Assembly: GCA_033557835.1 (NCBI GenBank)
Contig: JAWQRO010000479.1
Span: 1-38,232 of the forward strand
DNA from: Helochares maculicollis
Lineage: Eukaryota; Arthropoda; Insecta; Coleoptera; Hydrophilidae
Direction: 5' to 3'
Length of the DNA stretch: 38,232 bases
The notes under the pieces were generated by a model. That model did not search any database, had not been told where the DNA came from, and worked only from the letters and a program-made list of their open reading frames with translations. Made by a program: the position numbers and the translations under genes. Positions within the stretch are counted from its first letter, which is position 1. Every line of letters starts with the position of its first letter. Shown piece by piece: positions 21,771-34,983 of the stretch.

Positions 21771-23225
21771 AAATTAAGAGACTCTAGATTTTTCAAAGTA
21801 CTGACTTTGAATTCATGATTGCAGTATCGTCTTACTGTAAAATCTATACTGCAATGCATAATGCATTGTGCTATTATTTAGGCTTAATTATAAATGAGAT
21901 CAAATGCAGTATGTATTAAAAAAATATTTTATATAGAAATGCATCTTTTTAACATTAACTAAATTTATTCGTTATTCTTAAGTCAAGTTGTAAACATCCC
22001 TTGTAGAGGAAATAAACAAAATTTGGTGTCAACTGGAGAGCAGAAAGCTAAAAAATTTGGATTTTTCTCTAAGAAACATTTCATACATTTTATAGAAATG
22101 ATATCAAAATATATATGGGATATGAATGCCCTTTAATGATAATTTCTAAGTAATGATATTACGATGCTATATAAAACAATGTAAGAAGGGATTAACGACA
22201 ATTTCTTTTTGTACATAATAGACAACTATAAGGTCAAAACCAAGCCATCGCACTGACAGATAAACTTTAAGATCGGAAATAATATTGATTCGATATAATA
22301 ATAATTATCACATAAGTAGTTTTGCTTTGGAGAATATGATATAATAAATATATAAATAAATTCTTGTCCGATGGTAACAGCAAACAAATAGTTTTGTGTT
22401 TGAAGGGAATATAATTGCTTAAATAAAAACCAAGTGTCAATCAATATTTTAACTTATACTTGTTACAAAAATTTTTAATTTAGTGGAAAACTTTAACAGG
22501 CATTTGACCAATTATTATATTTTAAGGCAATAAAACTGGTAATGGAAATCTTGGTGAAATATTGCGAAGTTTATATAATTATAGCAGAGACTCCGATTAA
22601 GACGATTTGCTGCATAATATAAAATTTGTATCATGATATATTACCAGAATATTTATAAATCTTACGCTATATTTATTGCTGTGAGAATGATATTTTGTTT
22701 TTGTTTATTTGTGGCATAGTATTTTAGTACTTTTGTTTATAAGTGCACTCTTTCTGTAACTATTTTAACGGTAGAAACATAGTCTTTTAACTGGATGTAA
22801 ATATTTCTTATTTTTCGAACGTGTTAAAATTCTCTCGTCATATATATAAACAAATTTTGCTATGCGCCTCCATCAATTGCACCATCATCATTCATATCAT
22901 GTTAATTGCATTTATGAGAAGCTTCACGGCAATTTCAAACTCATCTCGCTACACCGGACCATAGATCAAAATTTGTTTTATTTATTGAATAATACAGTTA
23001 AGCTGGCGTTTACAATTTGCACCATTAATTATCTCTTTCCAAAGCAGCGACAGTAAATAAGAGGAGTTCAGATTTGCGCTTCTCCGATGTACAGGTATCG
23101 TGCAATAATTAGTAGCTGTACATTTACCTCTAACCCTTGGCGGTAAAAAGCAGAGAAAGAGACCAAACACTAGAGAATAATTAAATAACAATATTTATTA
23201 GATAAATCAAGCGTTTCCGAAATCG

Positions 23226-23727
23226 AATCGAGACGAGCACTTCCGAGAGAGCTCGACTAAACTTGAAAGCACTTCAACCCTAGTCGAACAATGTTTCCGA
23301 CGTTTCTGCGTTCAGTGGAGCCGTGCTTGGCTGACTGAGAGTTTCGGTGCTGTTCGTATAGCGAAAGGTTGCGTCTATTTACGTCAACTTACGACCGAGC
23401 GAGACAGTCGAATTTTTACGACATGACATTCGATTATTTTTTCCTCTGACGATTCTGACAATATATTCTGTTAATGAGGTGATGTGATAATGTCGAATTA
23501 ATTAATTTTTAATAACTTACCAGACTTGTTAATCGATGATTCCTTCCATAATCTGAGGAATAAGTTGTTGAAAGTGCGCGCATTTTCCTGAAAAGAGTGC
23601 GTGAGGATGAGTGCAGTTGACAAGCAGTGGTAAGCTGATCCACGTGCGTTCCGAGTAAAGGGTTGGTCGGGGTGTTTGTTCGTAATGCCGCAGTAACTAG
23701 TGGTATTGTTCTTTCGAAGGGGTGAAC
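23226..23727 (+). promoter_or_regulatory. promoter and 5' leader of the transmembrane collagen gene
   Basis: A marked rise in GC and CpG content starts at about 23200 and runs into the coding exon, as expected for a promoter with an untranslated leader. TCAGTG at 23312-23317 is the best initiator match (A at 23314), but the true start site is not fixed. No TATA box is placed correctly. If transcription begins near 23314, the leader is about 410 bases and contains several short upstream reading frames (23423-23449, 23490-23501, 23536-23556, 23607-23633, 23685-23696), all closed by stops before the main ATG. Possible splice sites in the leader (for example a donor-like GTAAGC at 23630) mean that part of it could be intronic. 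Confidence 0.45.
23607..23633 (+). promoter_or_regulatory. upstream open reading frame in the collagen leader
   Basis: ATG at 23607 opens an eight-codon frame (MSAVDKQW) closed by TAA at 23631-23633, about 94 bases before the main start. With purine at -3 (GAGG before ATG) it is the best placed of the upstream frames and could lower translation of the main frame if the region is in the mature leader. Confidence 0.35.
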
Positions 23728-24130
23728 ATGGGACCGGATCCCTTAATCGCCACAAAGCCGGCTCCGTCCGGCAAAAAGACTTACAAACCCAATAGAGAAG
23801 AAGGGGTGCAGAACAAACCGCCCTTAGATGTTTTAAATTCAAAATTTGGAGTATTCACGTGTTTTATGTGTATGTTGTGTATTAGTATTAGTGCGTTTAA
23901 TATGTACCAAAATTTGAGTGCAGGAACCACTTTGTTAGATCTACAAAAAAGGGTTAAATTCCTTGAGGAATATCAGTACAGACAAGCCGATGTTTTAGTG
24001 GACAGATTTAAGCGGGAAGTAGAGGCAAGATTCAAACAGAGAGTCGTCAGGGATGTTTCGTCCACAGACCGGATTCTTGAGGGATTGAGTAGGAACCCGA
24101 GGAATGCACCAGAATGCATTTGTCCAGCAG
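23728..24130 (+). CDS. transmembrane collagen (MACIT type), first coding exon
   Basis: Partial gene: 134 codons plus the first base of a Gly codon. ATG 23728 follows GAAC, a good arthropod start context; an in-frame GTG two codons earlier is not used as start. Residues 1-40 are a basic, Pro/Lys-rich cytoplasmic tail. Residues about 41-58 form one Cys-rich membrane segment without a cleavable signal, giving type II topology. Residues about 68-105 have heptad-like hydrophobic spacing and high charge, fitting a trimerising coiled coil. RVVR at 105-108 fits a minimal furin site. The exon ends APECICPAG with the donor at G|GTAAGG (24131), splitting a Gly codon as expected where Gly-X-Y repeats begin. 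This order (tail, membrane span, coiled coil, furin site, collagen) is that of collagens XIII, XXIII and XXV and of insect proteins annotated as collagen alpha chain CG42342-like. The collagenous exons are not found in this window. Expected role: cell-surface adhesion or signalling at neuromuscular, epithelial or neural contacts (inferred from the family). Confidence 0.8.
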
Positions 24131-24989
24131 GTAAGGGGTCTCGCTACTCTTCTTTTATTTGCTTTTGCTAGGCACCCATTTCACGGTGATATCGAAACTA
24201 GGGGGTCGTTCACCTTCCCATAGTATATTATAAAAGGATATTACATGCTGCGTTACTCTGGGTGCAAACGGTAACGGTTCACTTATGTCACCTGAAATAG
24301 CACCAAAGCCGTGACTTAATAGCCGATCTCAAAAAATAAAGTCGTTTTGTTGCTAAATAGCGACCTACCTGCAGATGCCCTGACCCTAGGGTATTTCAAA
24401 ATTGGTAGGTTTGGAAACATTTTACCTAGAAGCAAATATTTTGTTTGTTCACACAATGAGGTTCAATCGCACTGTAGTCGAAATGACGGCAAATATCCAG
24501 CCCTCATATTAACAAACGGAGCGCAGCCTTGCTTTGCATTAATTACAACTCTTCTTAGTACTTCATCAAAAGCGATCGTCCTATTAAATACCGATTACAA
24601 TTAATTATTATTCTTGTTATGTTATTGAATGTACGCATACAAAACACCTGTTGAGGCAACAAAAAACACCCATCATTCACGTATAACCTGCACAGATACA
24701 TACAAAGAGCCTGAATACATCACATTTTTACATTACACAGTGTAGGTATTATATACAACGCTTATTGAAGTGCAAAGACCCCGAAAAGACATAGTAAAGC
24801 GTAATAAAAAATAACAATAACAACGATTAGAACAACTATTGTCCGCCTAATTTACAGGATATCAAGATAATAAAAAAATGTATGCGGCAACATCAGGACG
24901 TGCCAGCATTTCTTAATTAAAACTGACTTCTCATTTAATGAACTTCTACATTGTTCGGTGTCATGTACTATTAAGGAAGTTAAATTGTT

Positions 24990-25095
24990 ACAATTTTTAA
25001 ATGACCCAGAGCGGCGCCGGAAAAGATGGCGCCCATATTTTTTGACGTAATTTAATTATACTAAGCCACGTAGAAAAATGCCGCCCATGCAAAAA
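24990..25095. other. GC-richer patch in the collagen intron
   Basis: Contains AAAGATGGCGCCCATATTTT and, about 60 bases on, AAAATGCCGCCCATGC, which look like two diverged copies of one short motif. Function unknown; could be a regulatory element or transposon remnant. Confidence 0.25.
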
Positions 25096-26894
25096 TTCAC
25101 TACAAAGGGACAACAAATTTTGCTCAATTCCAATGTTTTGTTATTAAATTACTGCTGTTTCCATTTGTTGATGGAATCTGGCGCTTTATGGAAAACTACA
25201 TAGGCCTTAAAAGCTTCACTAACGCAATTTGATGGGAGTTTCTAAAACGTTGACAGCAACCGACACTTTATTTTTCCTGAATTAAAAGTTGCTGCGTTAG
25301 TTGTTTGAATTCTGAAAACTTTTATAGGGCTCTGCAAAATTTGTGTATGTCTCAGGGTTTTTATTGGCGACTCCAATCTTACCTTATCAGTTGGAGACTA
25401 TATTACACCAAGTGTATTAAGCTTTACCAAGTATTGGGTTTATCAGACGTTTATTTCGTAACAATAATTTAGCTGTGGTTCTAGAACATGAGTTAATTTT
25501 ATTTTTCATTTATGCACAAGGTCTATCAATAGCATTTATAGCTTTAAATATTAATACTTTTAGTTTGGTCGTTTTTTGAATATAAACTTATATACATATT
25601 AAGATTCCTAAGCAATTTCTTAACACCGAAATTCGCAAAGCTATAAATTTAAAATTGACAACTTTTCACTGCTCTATGCATATCTCTGGTATTATTTGAG
25701 CTTAGATCTTGGTAGTTTTGCTATTATTCATCTCGAAATCTAAATATATAACCCTTTCTAACTTACTAATACTGTAGTAAAATCATTAGCAATTCTTAAG
25801 TCAACTTGCAAATTCCCAAAAATTTTATCAATTAACTTAAAGTATTTTTTAACAGTAATGGTCCTTTAACTATAAGGAACGAAACAATAATGTTTGAGTA
25901 AATTTTTCAATACAAAGATAGGAGTGAAGGATTTATAACGATACCAAAAAAATAGTCGTTACTCGATGATCTCTAAAAAGCATCCCATTCGACGACGACA
26001 TTATAGAAATATTCTAAGAAAACTTAAATGTTAAATCCAAGATAACCAAATAACGATCTTAGTATTTAAGGTAGTTTATAATAAATGCAAAAATTGTTAT
26101 TTGTGTTATAGAAATGGATATCTTTATTTAAAAATTGCAAGTTTTTGCAAGTATATTTAATAAGTGGTTTCAACTAAGCTTAATTAATTAATCTTTTGCA
26201 GTTTTATACAGCATTTAATCAAACAGCAAATTTTTTACTCATTTAGTTAATCTATTACTTCTATAAAGGAAGTTTCCATTATAATTAAATATTAAAATAC
26301 TCTTTATTAACGTAGGTCTTCTTCTAAATTATATTTACTTGTCCACATTTAAATAGCTTCATTATTAATATTTACTTACAGTTATACAATATTCATGTCG
26401 AATTTTGGCATTAACGTATACCACAACAAAGAAGAAAAGATAATTTAGAATACAAACAAAATAGATTTTAATTTTAAGGGATTAGGTGTTGCTTATATAG
26501 TTATGGAGATTCAAATAAACTCTTATAGTGCAAAAAAGTTTTGGTGGATTTCGTAAAGTAAATGCGCGAGAAATTAAAACCGTACAGTTGACATACGAGT
26601 GCAAAGGTCTAACCGCAAATAATAGTTGAATTTAGCTGCAGTCTGAAACCTACCTGAAAATTTAATAAATAGCTTTCAGTGTGTTGTTAGTGCTGCAGCT
26701 GACTTGAGCATTATTTAACTTTTTGCTAGCCAACGCCAGCTATTTCACTGTATAAAAGGTCTCCGAGTTCATTCTCTATATCCATAATAAATAATAGTTT
26801 CACCCCACTTTTATTACAATACACCACGTGGCTCATACGTACTTAGACTGGAATATTTGTATGTATTTTACGTGCACATCCAACTACACTTGGG

Positions 26895-26982
26895 CAAATT
26901 TTCCATAGTGCTTAAGCAAATTTTCCACTGTGTTCAAGCGAATTTTTCATTGTGCTTAACCGAATATTCCACCGTATTTTAT
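26895..26982 (+). repeat. 22-bp minisatellite, four units
   Basis: Four consecutive 22-base units (26895-26916, 26917-26938, 26939-26960, 26961-26982) with consensus near CAAATTTTCCAYTGTGCTTAAG; the fourth is the most diverged. The period is exact, with no indels. It lies in the collagen intron; the minus-strand frame across it is incidental. Confidence 0.85.
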
Positions 26983-29004
26983 AAGCGTCGAAATTGCTGC
27001 AGGTATTCACGGAATATACCCTAAGAACACCTGCAAAAATATGCTGCCAAAATTTTTGCCATAAAAAAGAGTTTGAGTGGGCTGTCTGATTCAATCTTAA
27101 GGGGATTAAAACAATAAAAGTAATTTGTATCTTGCGGCGATTTTATTACGTAGGATTTAGCATAAGCTGCGCGACGGCAAAAGTAAACAGAATAATTTTT
27201 AACTGTTAATCCGTGGTGGGACCGCCGAAATTTTGAATTACAAAAGTCATAACGGAACATTTCCGTAATTAAATTCCTAATGAATTTTCCTCCCTTTTGA
27301 AGGACATCTCCTCCACCCGCAATCAGCAAGATTCTTCCAGCTTGTGTACGCTCTTTCAGCCGGAGTAAAGTCTACACAGAGAGAGGAGAAGGTTTACTGA
27401 AAGCTGCACGATTTCAGCGAATTTAACAATGAAAAGCCCGTATCTAGAATTTATTGTCCGTGCATCCCAGGATATAGGAAAGGACCTACTCTCGTCCTGA
27501 GTCCCTTCTAACAAGGTTTTCAGAATGTGCTCGTTACATTCGATTTGGTCGAATGACTCTTACTGAATTTACTGTGTTATTTGTGTTAAATCTATTGAGT
27601 GTTATATCTGTTAAAGAGAAAACTAATAGTCCCTTCGTTGTATTCAATTTACGGTATTTGTCTGGGGGTATTTTGATGGAAATATATGAGGTTTAGATGG
27701 GATGAAACCAATTTAATATTATTGTTATAATCTATCTCCTATGGGCTATTTATCCTCTGTGGTATGTTTGGGCCTTTTGTATGCTTATTCTATTTGCGTA
27801 ACTTGATGTTCTTGGCGGTTTGCAGTCTTCTGCTTGAAATGCGCAGCTAGACTGTTTTAATTGCTGAATAAATTTGATAGCTATCGCAATGTTTTTAGGT
27901 AGCACCAGCTCTGTTTTTACGTAATATTTGGAACTATCAATGACCCAGCTCTATCGGTTTTTGTCTTGTAATGTTCTTTCGTGGGAGTTTTAATTGAATT
28001 GGGATTAATTTCATAGGTAACTGAATATATCCCGAATGGAAGCTAAGTAAGCATAGTTCTCAGCACGTCGTCGGCGTTCAACACTTTTGTTACATCGTAA
28101 CCTAATATTATTATCTATTTGTTAGTTGTACAAGCGGATTAGAGAAATACAGGCACTTCCACGCCTTTTCCTCTTCATAGGTAATTGCAACGAAACAAGT
28201 AGTTGCCTCAGACACCTAGTCGATGCAAGTTTGCTTTACCTCAACTAAGCCGATTACGTCTAAGACCTAATAACCGATAGTAATGTTCAGAGAGAAAAAT
28301 GCGCGTCATCGTGCAAAGGATAGTCTGGCTTGTATAACTTTTTGCCTTGTATTCTCTTGCTATTTTATTTATTTGTCAGTGATATTTTCTCAGATCTACA
28401 ATTTTTACACTTACTTATGTATTAATTTCAAGTTGAAAATTTAGGAATTATATTCCCATATTTAATTGGATGTGCGTTATTATAAAATTATAATTTTGCC
28501 TATACAGCTTATTATTTCTTTTGCTCTAATGTAAAACGTTAAATTCTTGTGTTTAATAATGTCAAAAGTAGGATGTGGAATGTAATAAAAATATCTCATT
28601 TTTAAGAAGTGTAAATCTTACATGTAATCGAAACTTTACAAATTGAACTTTCCCTGCATATGTTTGCTATAATCTTGAATGCATACGATCTAAAGATTTT
28701 GGTAAATTCTCATAATCGACCAATTCAACAATTCAAGTAAAATGAGTTATTGTTTACATAGCTTAAAGTGTAATTACGCCTAATTGTACATGTTAAATAT
28801 AAACAATAAATCAATTATATCAACAATAGATTATTGTATAGGAAAGCTAAATATCTACATAAGAATTGGCACACCTAATAAATTAATTAGAGACTAATTA
28901 TTTGTGACTACATTGGATCATGAATTGCAAAATTATAAGCACACCTTGCGATGTTTATCTCAGCTTTCATAGACAGCCATCACTTTATACATCTTTGGTT
29001 GAAA

Positions 29005-29270
29005 TTACAATATGATATGGAATGTTTCGCAGTTAAACGTAATTTTTAGATATAGAAGCTTAGGATGGTATCTACCTTTTTCTTTTTCTTGTAGTAAGAT
29101 ATAACACTGATTCCTCATTCCCTCTCTAGCAATATTGATGTCATGCCATTTTTTTTTGGCAAACCGTCCCGGTGGTCTTATTTTTAGGGTTTCTAAGTTT
29201 TTACCTATTTCCTGCATCCATGATATCGAATGTTCTCTTCTCTTATGGCGTTGTAGTGGCATTCATCTCA
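29005..29270 (-). mobile_element. possible non-LTR retrotransposon C-terminal remnant
   Basis: The minus-strand frame reads KRREHSISWMQEIGKN, then RFAKKKWHDINIAREG. This resembles the end of LINE ORF2 proteins, where a basic GRRR-SWLDDI type motif precedes a DR--W motif. The match is short and lacks upstream RT blocks, and the adjacent T-rich tracts are unhelpful. Could equally be chance. Confidence 0.22.
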
Positions 29271-30999
29271 TCACCTCGATTTCTACCTCTCTTAGTGCAT
29301 CTTTATTCAATTATTCTGGTTCTGAATTTTATTTCCGTGACCAGTATTAGCACGTTTTTTTTTGTTGTTTTGGTTATTCTTTTCTTATGTGATGCGTGCG
29401 ATTTTTGCTGGTTAGGTCAGTCTTGGCCTTACTTATGCGTTGCATATTTCACTTCATATATATGTTTATCTATATTATGTCTCTCAGATGTTCGGACATT
29501 TGGGCTGATTTATGTACCTATTTATGTGCTTCATCTTGTCTTTTTGTATGAGCAGCTGAAGTCACGATTTAGTTTATTATGTGTTCGATAACCGTTAGTT
29601 ATAATCTGATAGTAGCTTTATATTTGCGTTTTTTTTTGTTGGCGATTGCCATAATTAGTGTCTTTATTGTAGTGTTCAATTTGTGAAGTAGAATTTGAAG
29701 GCTGTACCCATTTATTTTCTTACACCACTTCGTTTGTACAGGAAATGTTTCGAAAGAGTGATTTTACATTAAGGAGCTATTTTATTTAGCTCACGCTTTC
29801 AATAATTCTGTTTATTATCGGACTAAAATATTAGGAGTACGTTTTCTTGCCGCTGCGTAATTTTCTTTAGTCTCTAATTCCGATTTCATTTTAGTCTGGT
29901 TGCGTTAATGAAGTTTTTTGATTATATTTATATTTTTTATGAAGTTTATTTGTCTAATATATTGAATTTTAGTCAGAGTTTTCCAATCAATATTTTATTC
30001 ATACATCAGAAATGTAATATTTAAGCTTCAGTATATTTTCTGTGCAAGCTGATCTATTATGAATATGAAATTCAGTATATCTTGTTATTAACAACACCAA
30101 TTATTATCTTTGAATGAACAATTACTTAGACCGAAGCACTGTCTTTTAAAAAATATTTTAATGCTTATGATGAAAGTTCGTCGTGTTAAGTAATTTTAAT
30201 GACAATTAAGCAAGCAATTTAATTTAAACAGAACTAGTACATAATTTCAGTCCTATATAGATTTGTCCTAAGTTATAGATGCATTCGAAGCAAGCAATTG
30301 GTAATTATGGCTTTCTAATGGAATTATGATTTTTATAGTTATTCATATAAAAATGTTCGTTTAGTTTTTACATATCTCTTCTAACAAAATTTATTCGATA
30401 AATACAAATGTAGTTCTAAATTTTAATACCAATTCAACTAAATAATATTTAAATAAATTATGTGCATAAATTCATAATTTAATGCTGCTCTTCCATTAGA
30501 TGAGTCACATAAATGTTAAATTGGACAATACGTCTATTTAATATTAATAACTTCGTATTATTTGTAGGTGTCTCATCTATAATTTATACAATTTTTCTAG
30601 AGCTTGTTTTTATACATACATTTATGAAGATTGGGAAATAGTTCCAGTGTTTGCTAGATAGCGACCAGCACGACAAGTTTTTGTTTATTCCTTTTTATTC
30701 CAGCGCACAAGGATTATATTGTTTTCCTAGAGTGCAAATGAAAATAGCTTTAGAATACTTAATACTAATCCACTACTCCATTTGAGTATAAACTTTTAAA
30801 TAATTGTACATTGTGAACCAAGAAGCAGTAAATTTCTATGTGCAATTCTAAATCTAGAAATTTCTTCCTCGCGGTAGTTTATAACCTCAAGCCATTTTTC
30901 AGTCAGCAGCTCCAAAACCAATAAAAGTGTGAAGGATTTTAATTAGCCACATAAATTTCCCGAACTATTACTTTGTGTAGACATACAATCCGAAAGATG

Positions 31000-31640
31000 T
31001 AATAAATTTCGCGGTGCTCATAGCGAGCGCGGCTTTACATTTAAAATTCATCGAGCATTTTGTACCTCAATTACAAAATAGCTTATAATTCACACTCGAT
31101 GTTTATTGTGCGTCATGAGAGAGTTGAGACCGTCCGGCCCACAGAGCGCGGCCCCTGTACTTAACAGAGCTTTCATGTAACGGCCAAAGAATTCAATAAG
31201 CATCGTTCCGACCAATAAATTTCACAATCATTTTATCGGAAACCTGTTAGATTACAGTATGAATACGCAATTATCTACCCCTCCGACGGTCGATCTTTTT
31301 TCGGTTCGGCTTCCTCGACCACTAATTACAAAATATGCTTTAATCGCCCGCTTGTGGCTGTCTCATCTCTTCACCAGCCGACCGACCATGTATGCCACAA
31401 TATCCAAATCAATAATGGATAACGGCGGCTTCGTTAAGTGTCTGAAACTTTCCCGACGGACGCTATTTCATATATATTGTTTAGTAATTTAATCTGGTGC
31501 GTAATTATTCTAGGCTCGCTGATGAGCTACGTCATGTTTTTATGGTTAAAGGGGAGAAATTTACATCGGGTCCAATAACCCTCAGCTAATCAGTTTATGG
31601 CCACGAGCCCTGACAAGAATGACAAGTACTTTTTTTGTTT
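31000..31640. promoter_or_regulatory. candidate intronic regulatory island
   Basis: A several-hundred-base stretch richer in GC than the surrounding intron, holding several homeodomain-type cores (CAATTA, ACTAATTACA, AATCAATAATGG), TGTTTATTG (forkhead/caudal-like) and CpG-rich segments. A 77-codon frame (31259-31489) starts with ATG but shows no domain or signal. An enhancer is the more likely explanation; this is inferred from composition and motif content only. Confidence 0.25.
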
Positions 31641-34005
31641 GGTAAATTGTTTTGGTAAACTCTTGGGCAAGTTAAGGTCTTTTTCAATGAAATTCATGTA
31701 CTTCTAAATCATCGTTCTCCCCCTTTTATGCGTTTTATGTTTTTTGCTTTAGAATCTTTGTGCTTCATTTATTATATCTATTAGCTAGATTTCAAAAGTT
31801 TTGAATATCTTACATTTTAAGATGAGCAGGGAATTAAATACTAATTCGAAGGCAGCTTCAAATCAACTAATTTATGCTTTATTTATAAAATAATTGCATA
31901 TCAACATTGAACAGGTGCTAGCCAAATTTAAATTTTGTTTGGCAAAGGAAGTTTTTTTAATAATTTACAAACAATAAAGTTTTAATATAATCTTGTCTAA
32001 TGAGACACATCATATAATGCTGTATTTCCGAATATAGCTGTTGTACTGACACATGAATTTTCACTTTTATATTTTTTACTGAAGAGATGTTACTTCTTTC
32101 TCTACCGACATTGATACGGCTTACTGAATAACTAAATACTCAGCCACAGGACTCTTTATATATCGTTGTAAAAATTTTGTATTGTAGATCGAATTTTCTC
32201 TATAACTGGATTCCGTACGTCGGCATTCCTTTATTGACTTTTTTTAAATCAAGACTTTCTAATAATAGTTCAGAGTTTCTTCCAAAAAGGTAATAAAGTG
32301 TTATGTGAACAGGTGACCCTTCCAAGTATGCTTGATGTCTAGCTTTATGACTCGGACTTTTACATTTTCGTTTGGAAGCATGTTTTACTCATTAACTGTA
32401 GATATGTTGCTTTGCAAATCATAAAAGTCGGTAACGTAGGTAGATTTATAACCGTTTGTGTTTTCTCGTATTTTTTAACCACTTTTTTAACAAATAAAAT
32501 AAACTAGTGATCAGTAAGTCAAAGATTAGTCTTATAAAACTCTGGAAAAGACAAACATTGAAGACTTCGTTAACAAAAACGATTCTTAGTTAAGATTTCA
32601 ATAGGAATAAAAGTAGAAATGGAAGGATTTCTTTTCCATTGTTCTAACCTAATTATTGTATCATATTGATATATAATTTTAATAAAAATTCCTTCATGAC
32701 TTTCTCAGTATTTAGCTAATAGTCATGGGTTTTCTTTGCATTTATTTGTTAAGTGCACTTCTAACTTACTTTAATCCGCTTAATTGAAAAGTCCATTGGA
32801 GCTCTCCGCAGTTCTTTGATTTCGCCTTCGTTAGCTTGTTTAGCTTTAAATGGTACAAAAACGCTTAATGTAAAATGAAAACAGGTTCAGTTAGGTCTTT
32901 TACTTGCTTTCATATATACAAACATTTAAATTTATATTCAGCAACATTTTTAAGGTCATATAAGTGCTGCTTAAATAGCAATAAATTGCTGGTGCACTAC
33001 GACTATCATTCAAATTGATTAAATCTTACTTAGAATAATGTTTTGTATTAGTTAGTTGTATAATCACCATACCAGTTAAGATAAACATGATTTGCCAACA
33101 TTACATTGTCATCGTTAGTATCAAGAAAGTAAGATTGTAATAACCTTTATATAAAAATTCTATTAAATATTTGTCCAAAATGATAGATATACCACATCTA
33201 CCTATCTTTCCCTGAGGATACTTTAATCGACAGTTGAAAAGAAATTAAATACAATACAGTTGCAAAGCAAACTGTTTCTTCAAAACCAGTGTTGATGCAG
33301 AAAATTTTATTTTTCAAATAGTGGAATTTTCAATGGCCTTTTCTAATTTTACTTTTAAAGCAAGATGGAATTTTTGTTGTAATTTTGCAAATATTACAAT
33401 TTAGCTACTCAGATTTCTTCCTTTCTTTTTTATGTTTATTTCAAGATTTGAATAGTAAATAAAATTGTAAACAGGATACTTACTCCAGTATAATACTCAA
33501 CTTTGAATTTGAAGGTGCTAGACTTACAAATTTTGCTAAAAGATTTGCCAAAAATGTATGAGCTGATTACAACAAATCCTCATATAAGAATATACTTTAA
33601 CTGTTATATTAGCTGTAGCGTATCATAGAATAAGGGACTTCTCAAAGTCACATGCAGGTAGATGCTATGGTTTTTTCCGCATGCTTTTATCTCCGTTGTA
33701 TATACCTGCACAGCTGACGAGATATTCCAGTACATTAAAAAAATATATTTTGACTCTAGAAACAAACCTTGTTTTAAGATGTACTTACAATTTTTGACAA
33801 CAATTGTTATCAAAATAGGTTTCGCTGGTCTAGACGGTACTTTAGAATTAAGAAAGTGCTTCGCTGTATGTTATGTGTATCTGCCAACGTAATCATTCAT
33901 TTAATAATACAGTTAATCCTTCCAACAGCGTGTTACACTAATACGATCTTAAATCACTATTATAATTCCTTCGGTATGTTTTCTTAGCGAGTATGTTGCA
34001 ATGTT

Positions 34006-34020
34006 TGGCATGTCATGCCA
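34006..34020. repeat. 15-bp palindrome
   Basis: TGGCATGTCATGCCA, a perfect inverted repeat of 7-base arms around one base, in AT-rich intron. May bind a dimeric factor or be chance. Confidence 0.3.
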
Positions 34021-34983
34021 GAGATTATACGTCGAGATATATTGCATTTGCGTCTCACTTACAGCAACATTTAATTACTTCGCGTATTCCCTGTAAGTTA
34101 CAGAGGGCAAAATAGCAAACGTAACGTTGCCAAATTAATTGAAAGTAATTAAGAAATTAGAAAGACTTATTTAACCTCGTCAGACAACATGAATGCAATT
34201 CAGCATTATATATTATTCAAGAGACATTTTGCATATTTTAACGTCAATTTGATACTTGTGTAACAGTAAAACGTCATGAAACGAATCTACAATTGAAAGA
34301 ACCTCTCATCTTTCTTTGCCGTAAGGAAGAGCAATTTAAAATGAAATAAATATTAGGCGACTGCTGATGCCGTTTTATTACAGTAAATATGGAAGAATCT
34401 TTCTTGGTTGTAATTTTTATTTATTTTTCCCACAGTTATATTATATATAGTGAGAACGTGAAAAACGATTTTATTGTTATGCAATTTTTTTGACGATTTT
34501 ATAGATTTTTTTTTCTTGAAACCGAAGCATTGTTAATGCCTTAGATTTGTATAAAACTTTTCAGTATAGTGATAAGAATATGCTTTAAATTTAAGAATTT
34601 TAGTCGCACGTATTTGTAGTTAGGCAGTATTAATTGTGAAATAATGAAACCTTCTTACATAGATTTTATAAAGAGTAATCGGAGCTAAAATAGAGTCGGC
34701 TAAATGCAGTAGTCTGAGTTGGAGGAACCTCCTTTTGCTTGATTAATACAATCTGAAGCTCGCGTGATACAAGAGTTCGCTTCGTGTCTAACTAACTCTA
34801 CAGTAGATTGATCAATTCCAAAAATCGTTTACGTTAAAGAAAAGAAAGGAGGAAAAGGTCTGACGTTAATTAAGTATATGTAGGTCCTCAGTGAAATGCT
34901 TGATTTTTTAGAAGTTATTTACTGTCCAGATAGTCATCAGCATTGAGTTGTTTATTTAGTGTAAACGTTTCGAGATAATTGAC

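Larger units (their letters stand above)
17130..23220. other. AT-rich region without recognisable gene
   Basis: Six kilobases with no frame longer than about 72 codons and no domain recognised on either strand. A small GC-rich island at 18890-18955 stands out. At 21547-21770, read on the minus strand, there is a segment with the same general build as the dispersed repeats at 8.8 and 9.9 kb. Otherwise nothing but AT-rich background. Confidence 0.5.

Noticed and set aside
23498..23842. 114-codon minus-strand open frame over the collagen leader and start
   Set aside because: It overlaps the GC-rich leader and first exon; raised GC explains its length and its product has no recognisable features.
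24347..24604. 85-codon plus-strand frame just after the collagen exon
   Set aside because: It lies within the intron, starts at TTG, lacks Gly-X-Y repeats and is not preceded by a good acceptor, so it is not exon 2.
29172..29591. 139-codon plus-strand frame, very hydrophobic, resembling a multi-pass membrane protein
   Set aside because: It starts at GTG, the sequence is T-rich so hydrophobic residues are forced by composition, and no conserved motif or gene context is present.
33604..33892. Frames of 69-76 codons containing GFAGLDGTLEL
   Set aside because: No family match, no start context, and base composition equals the background.
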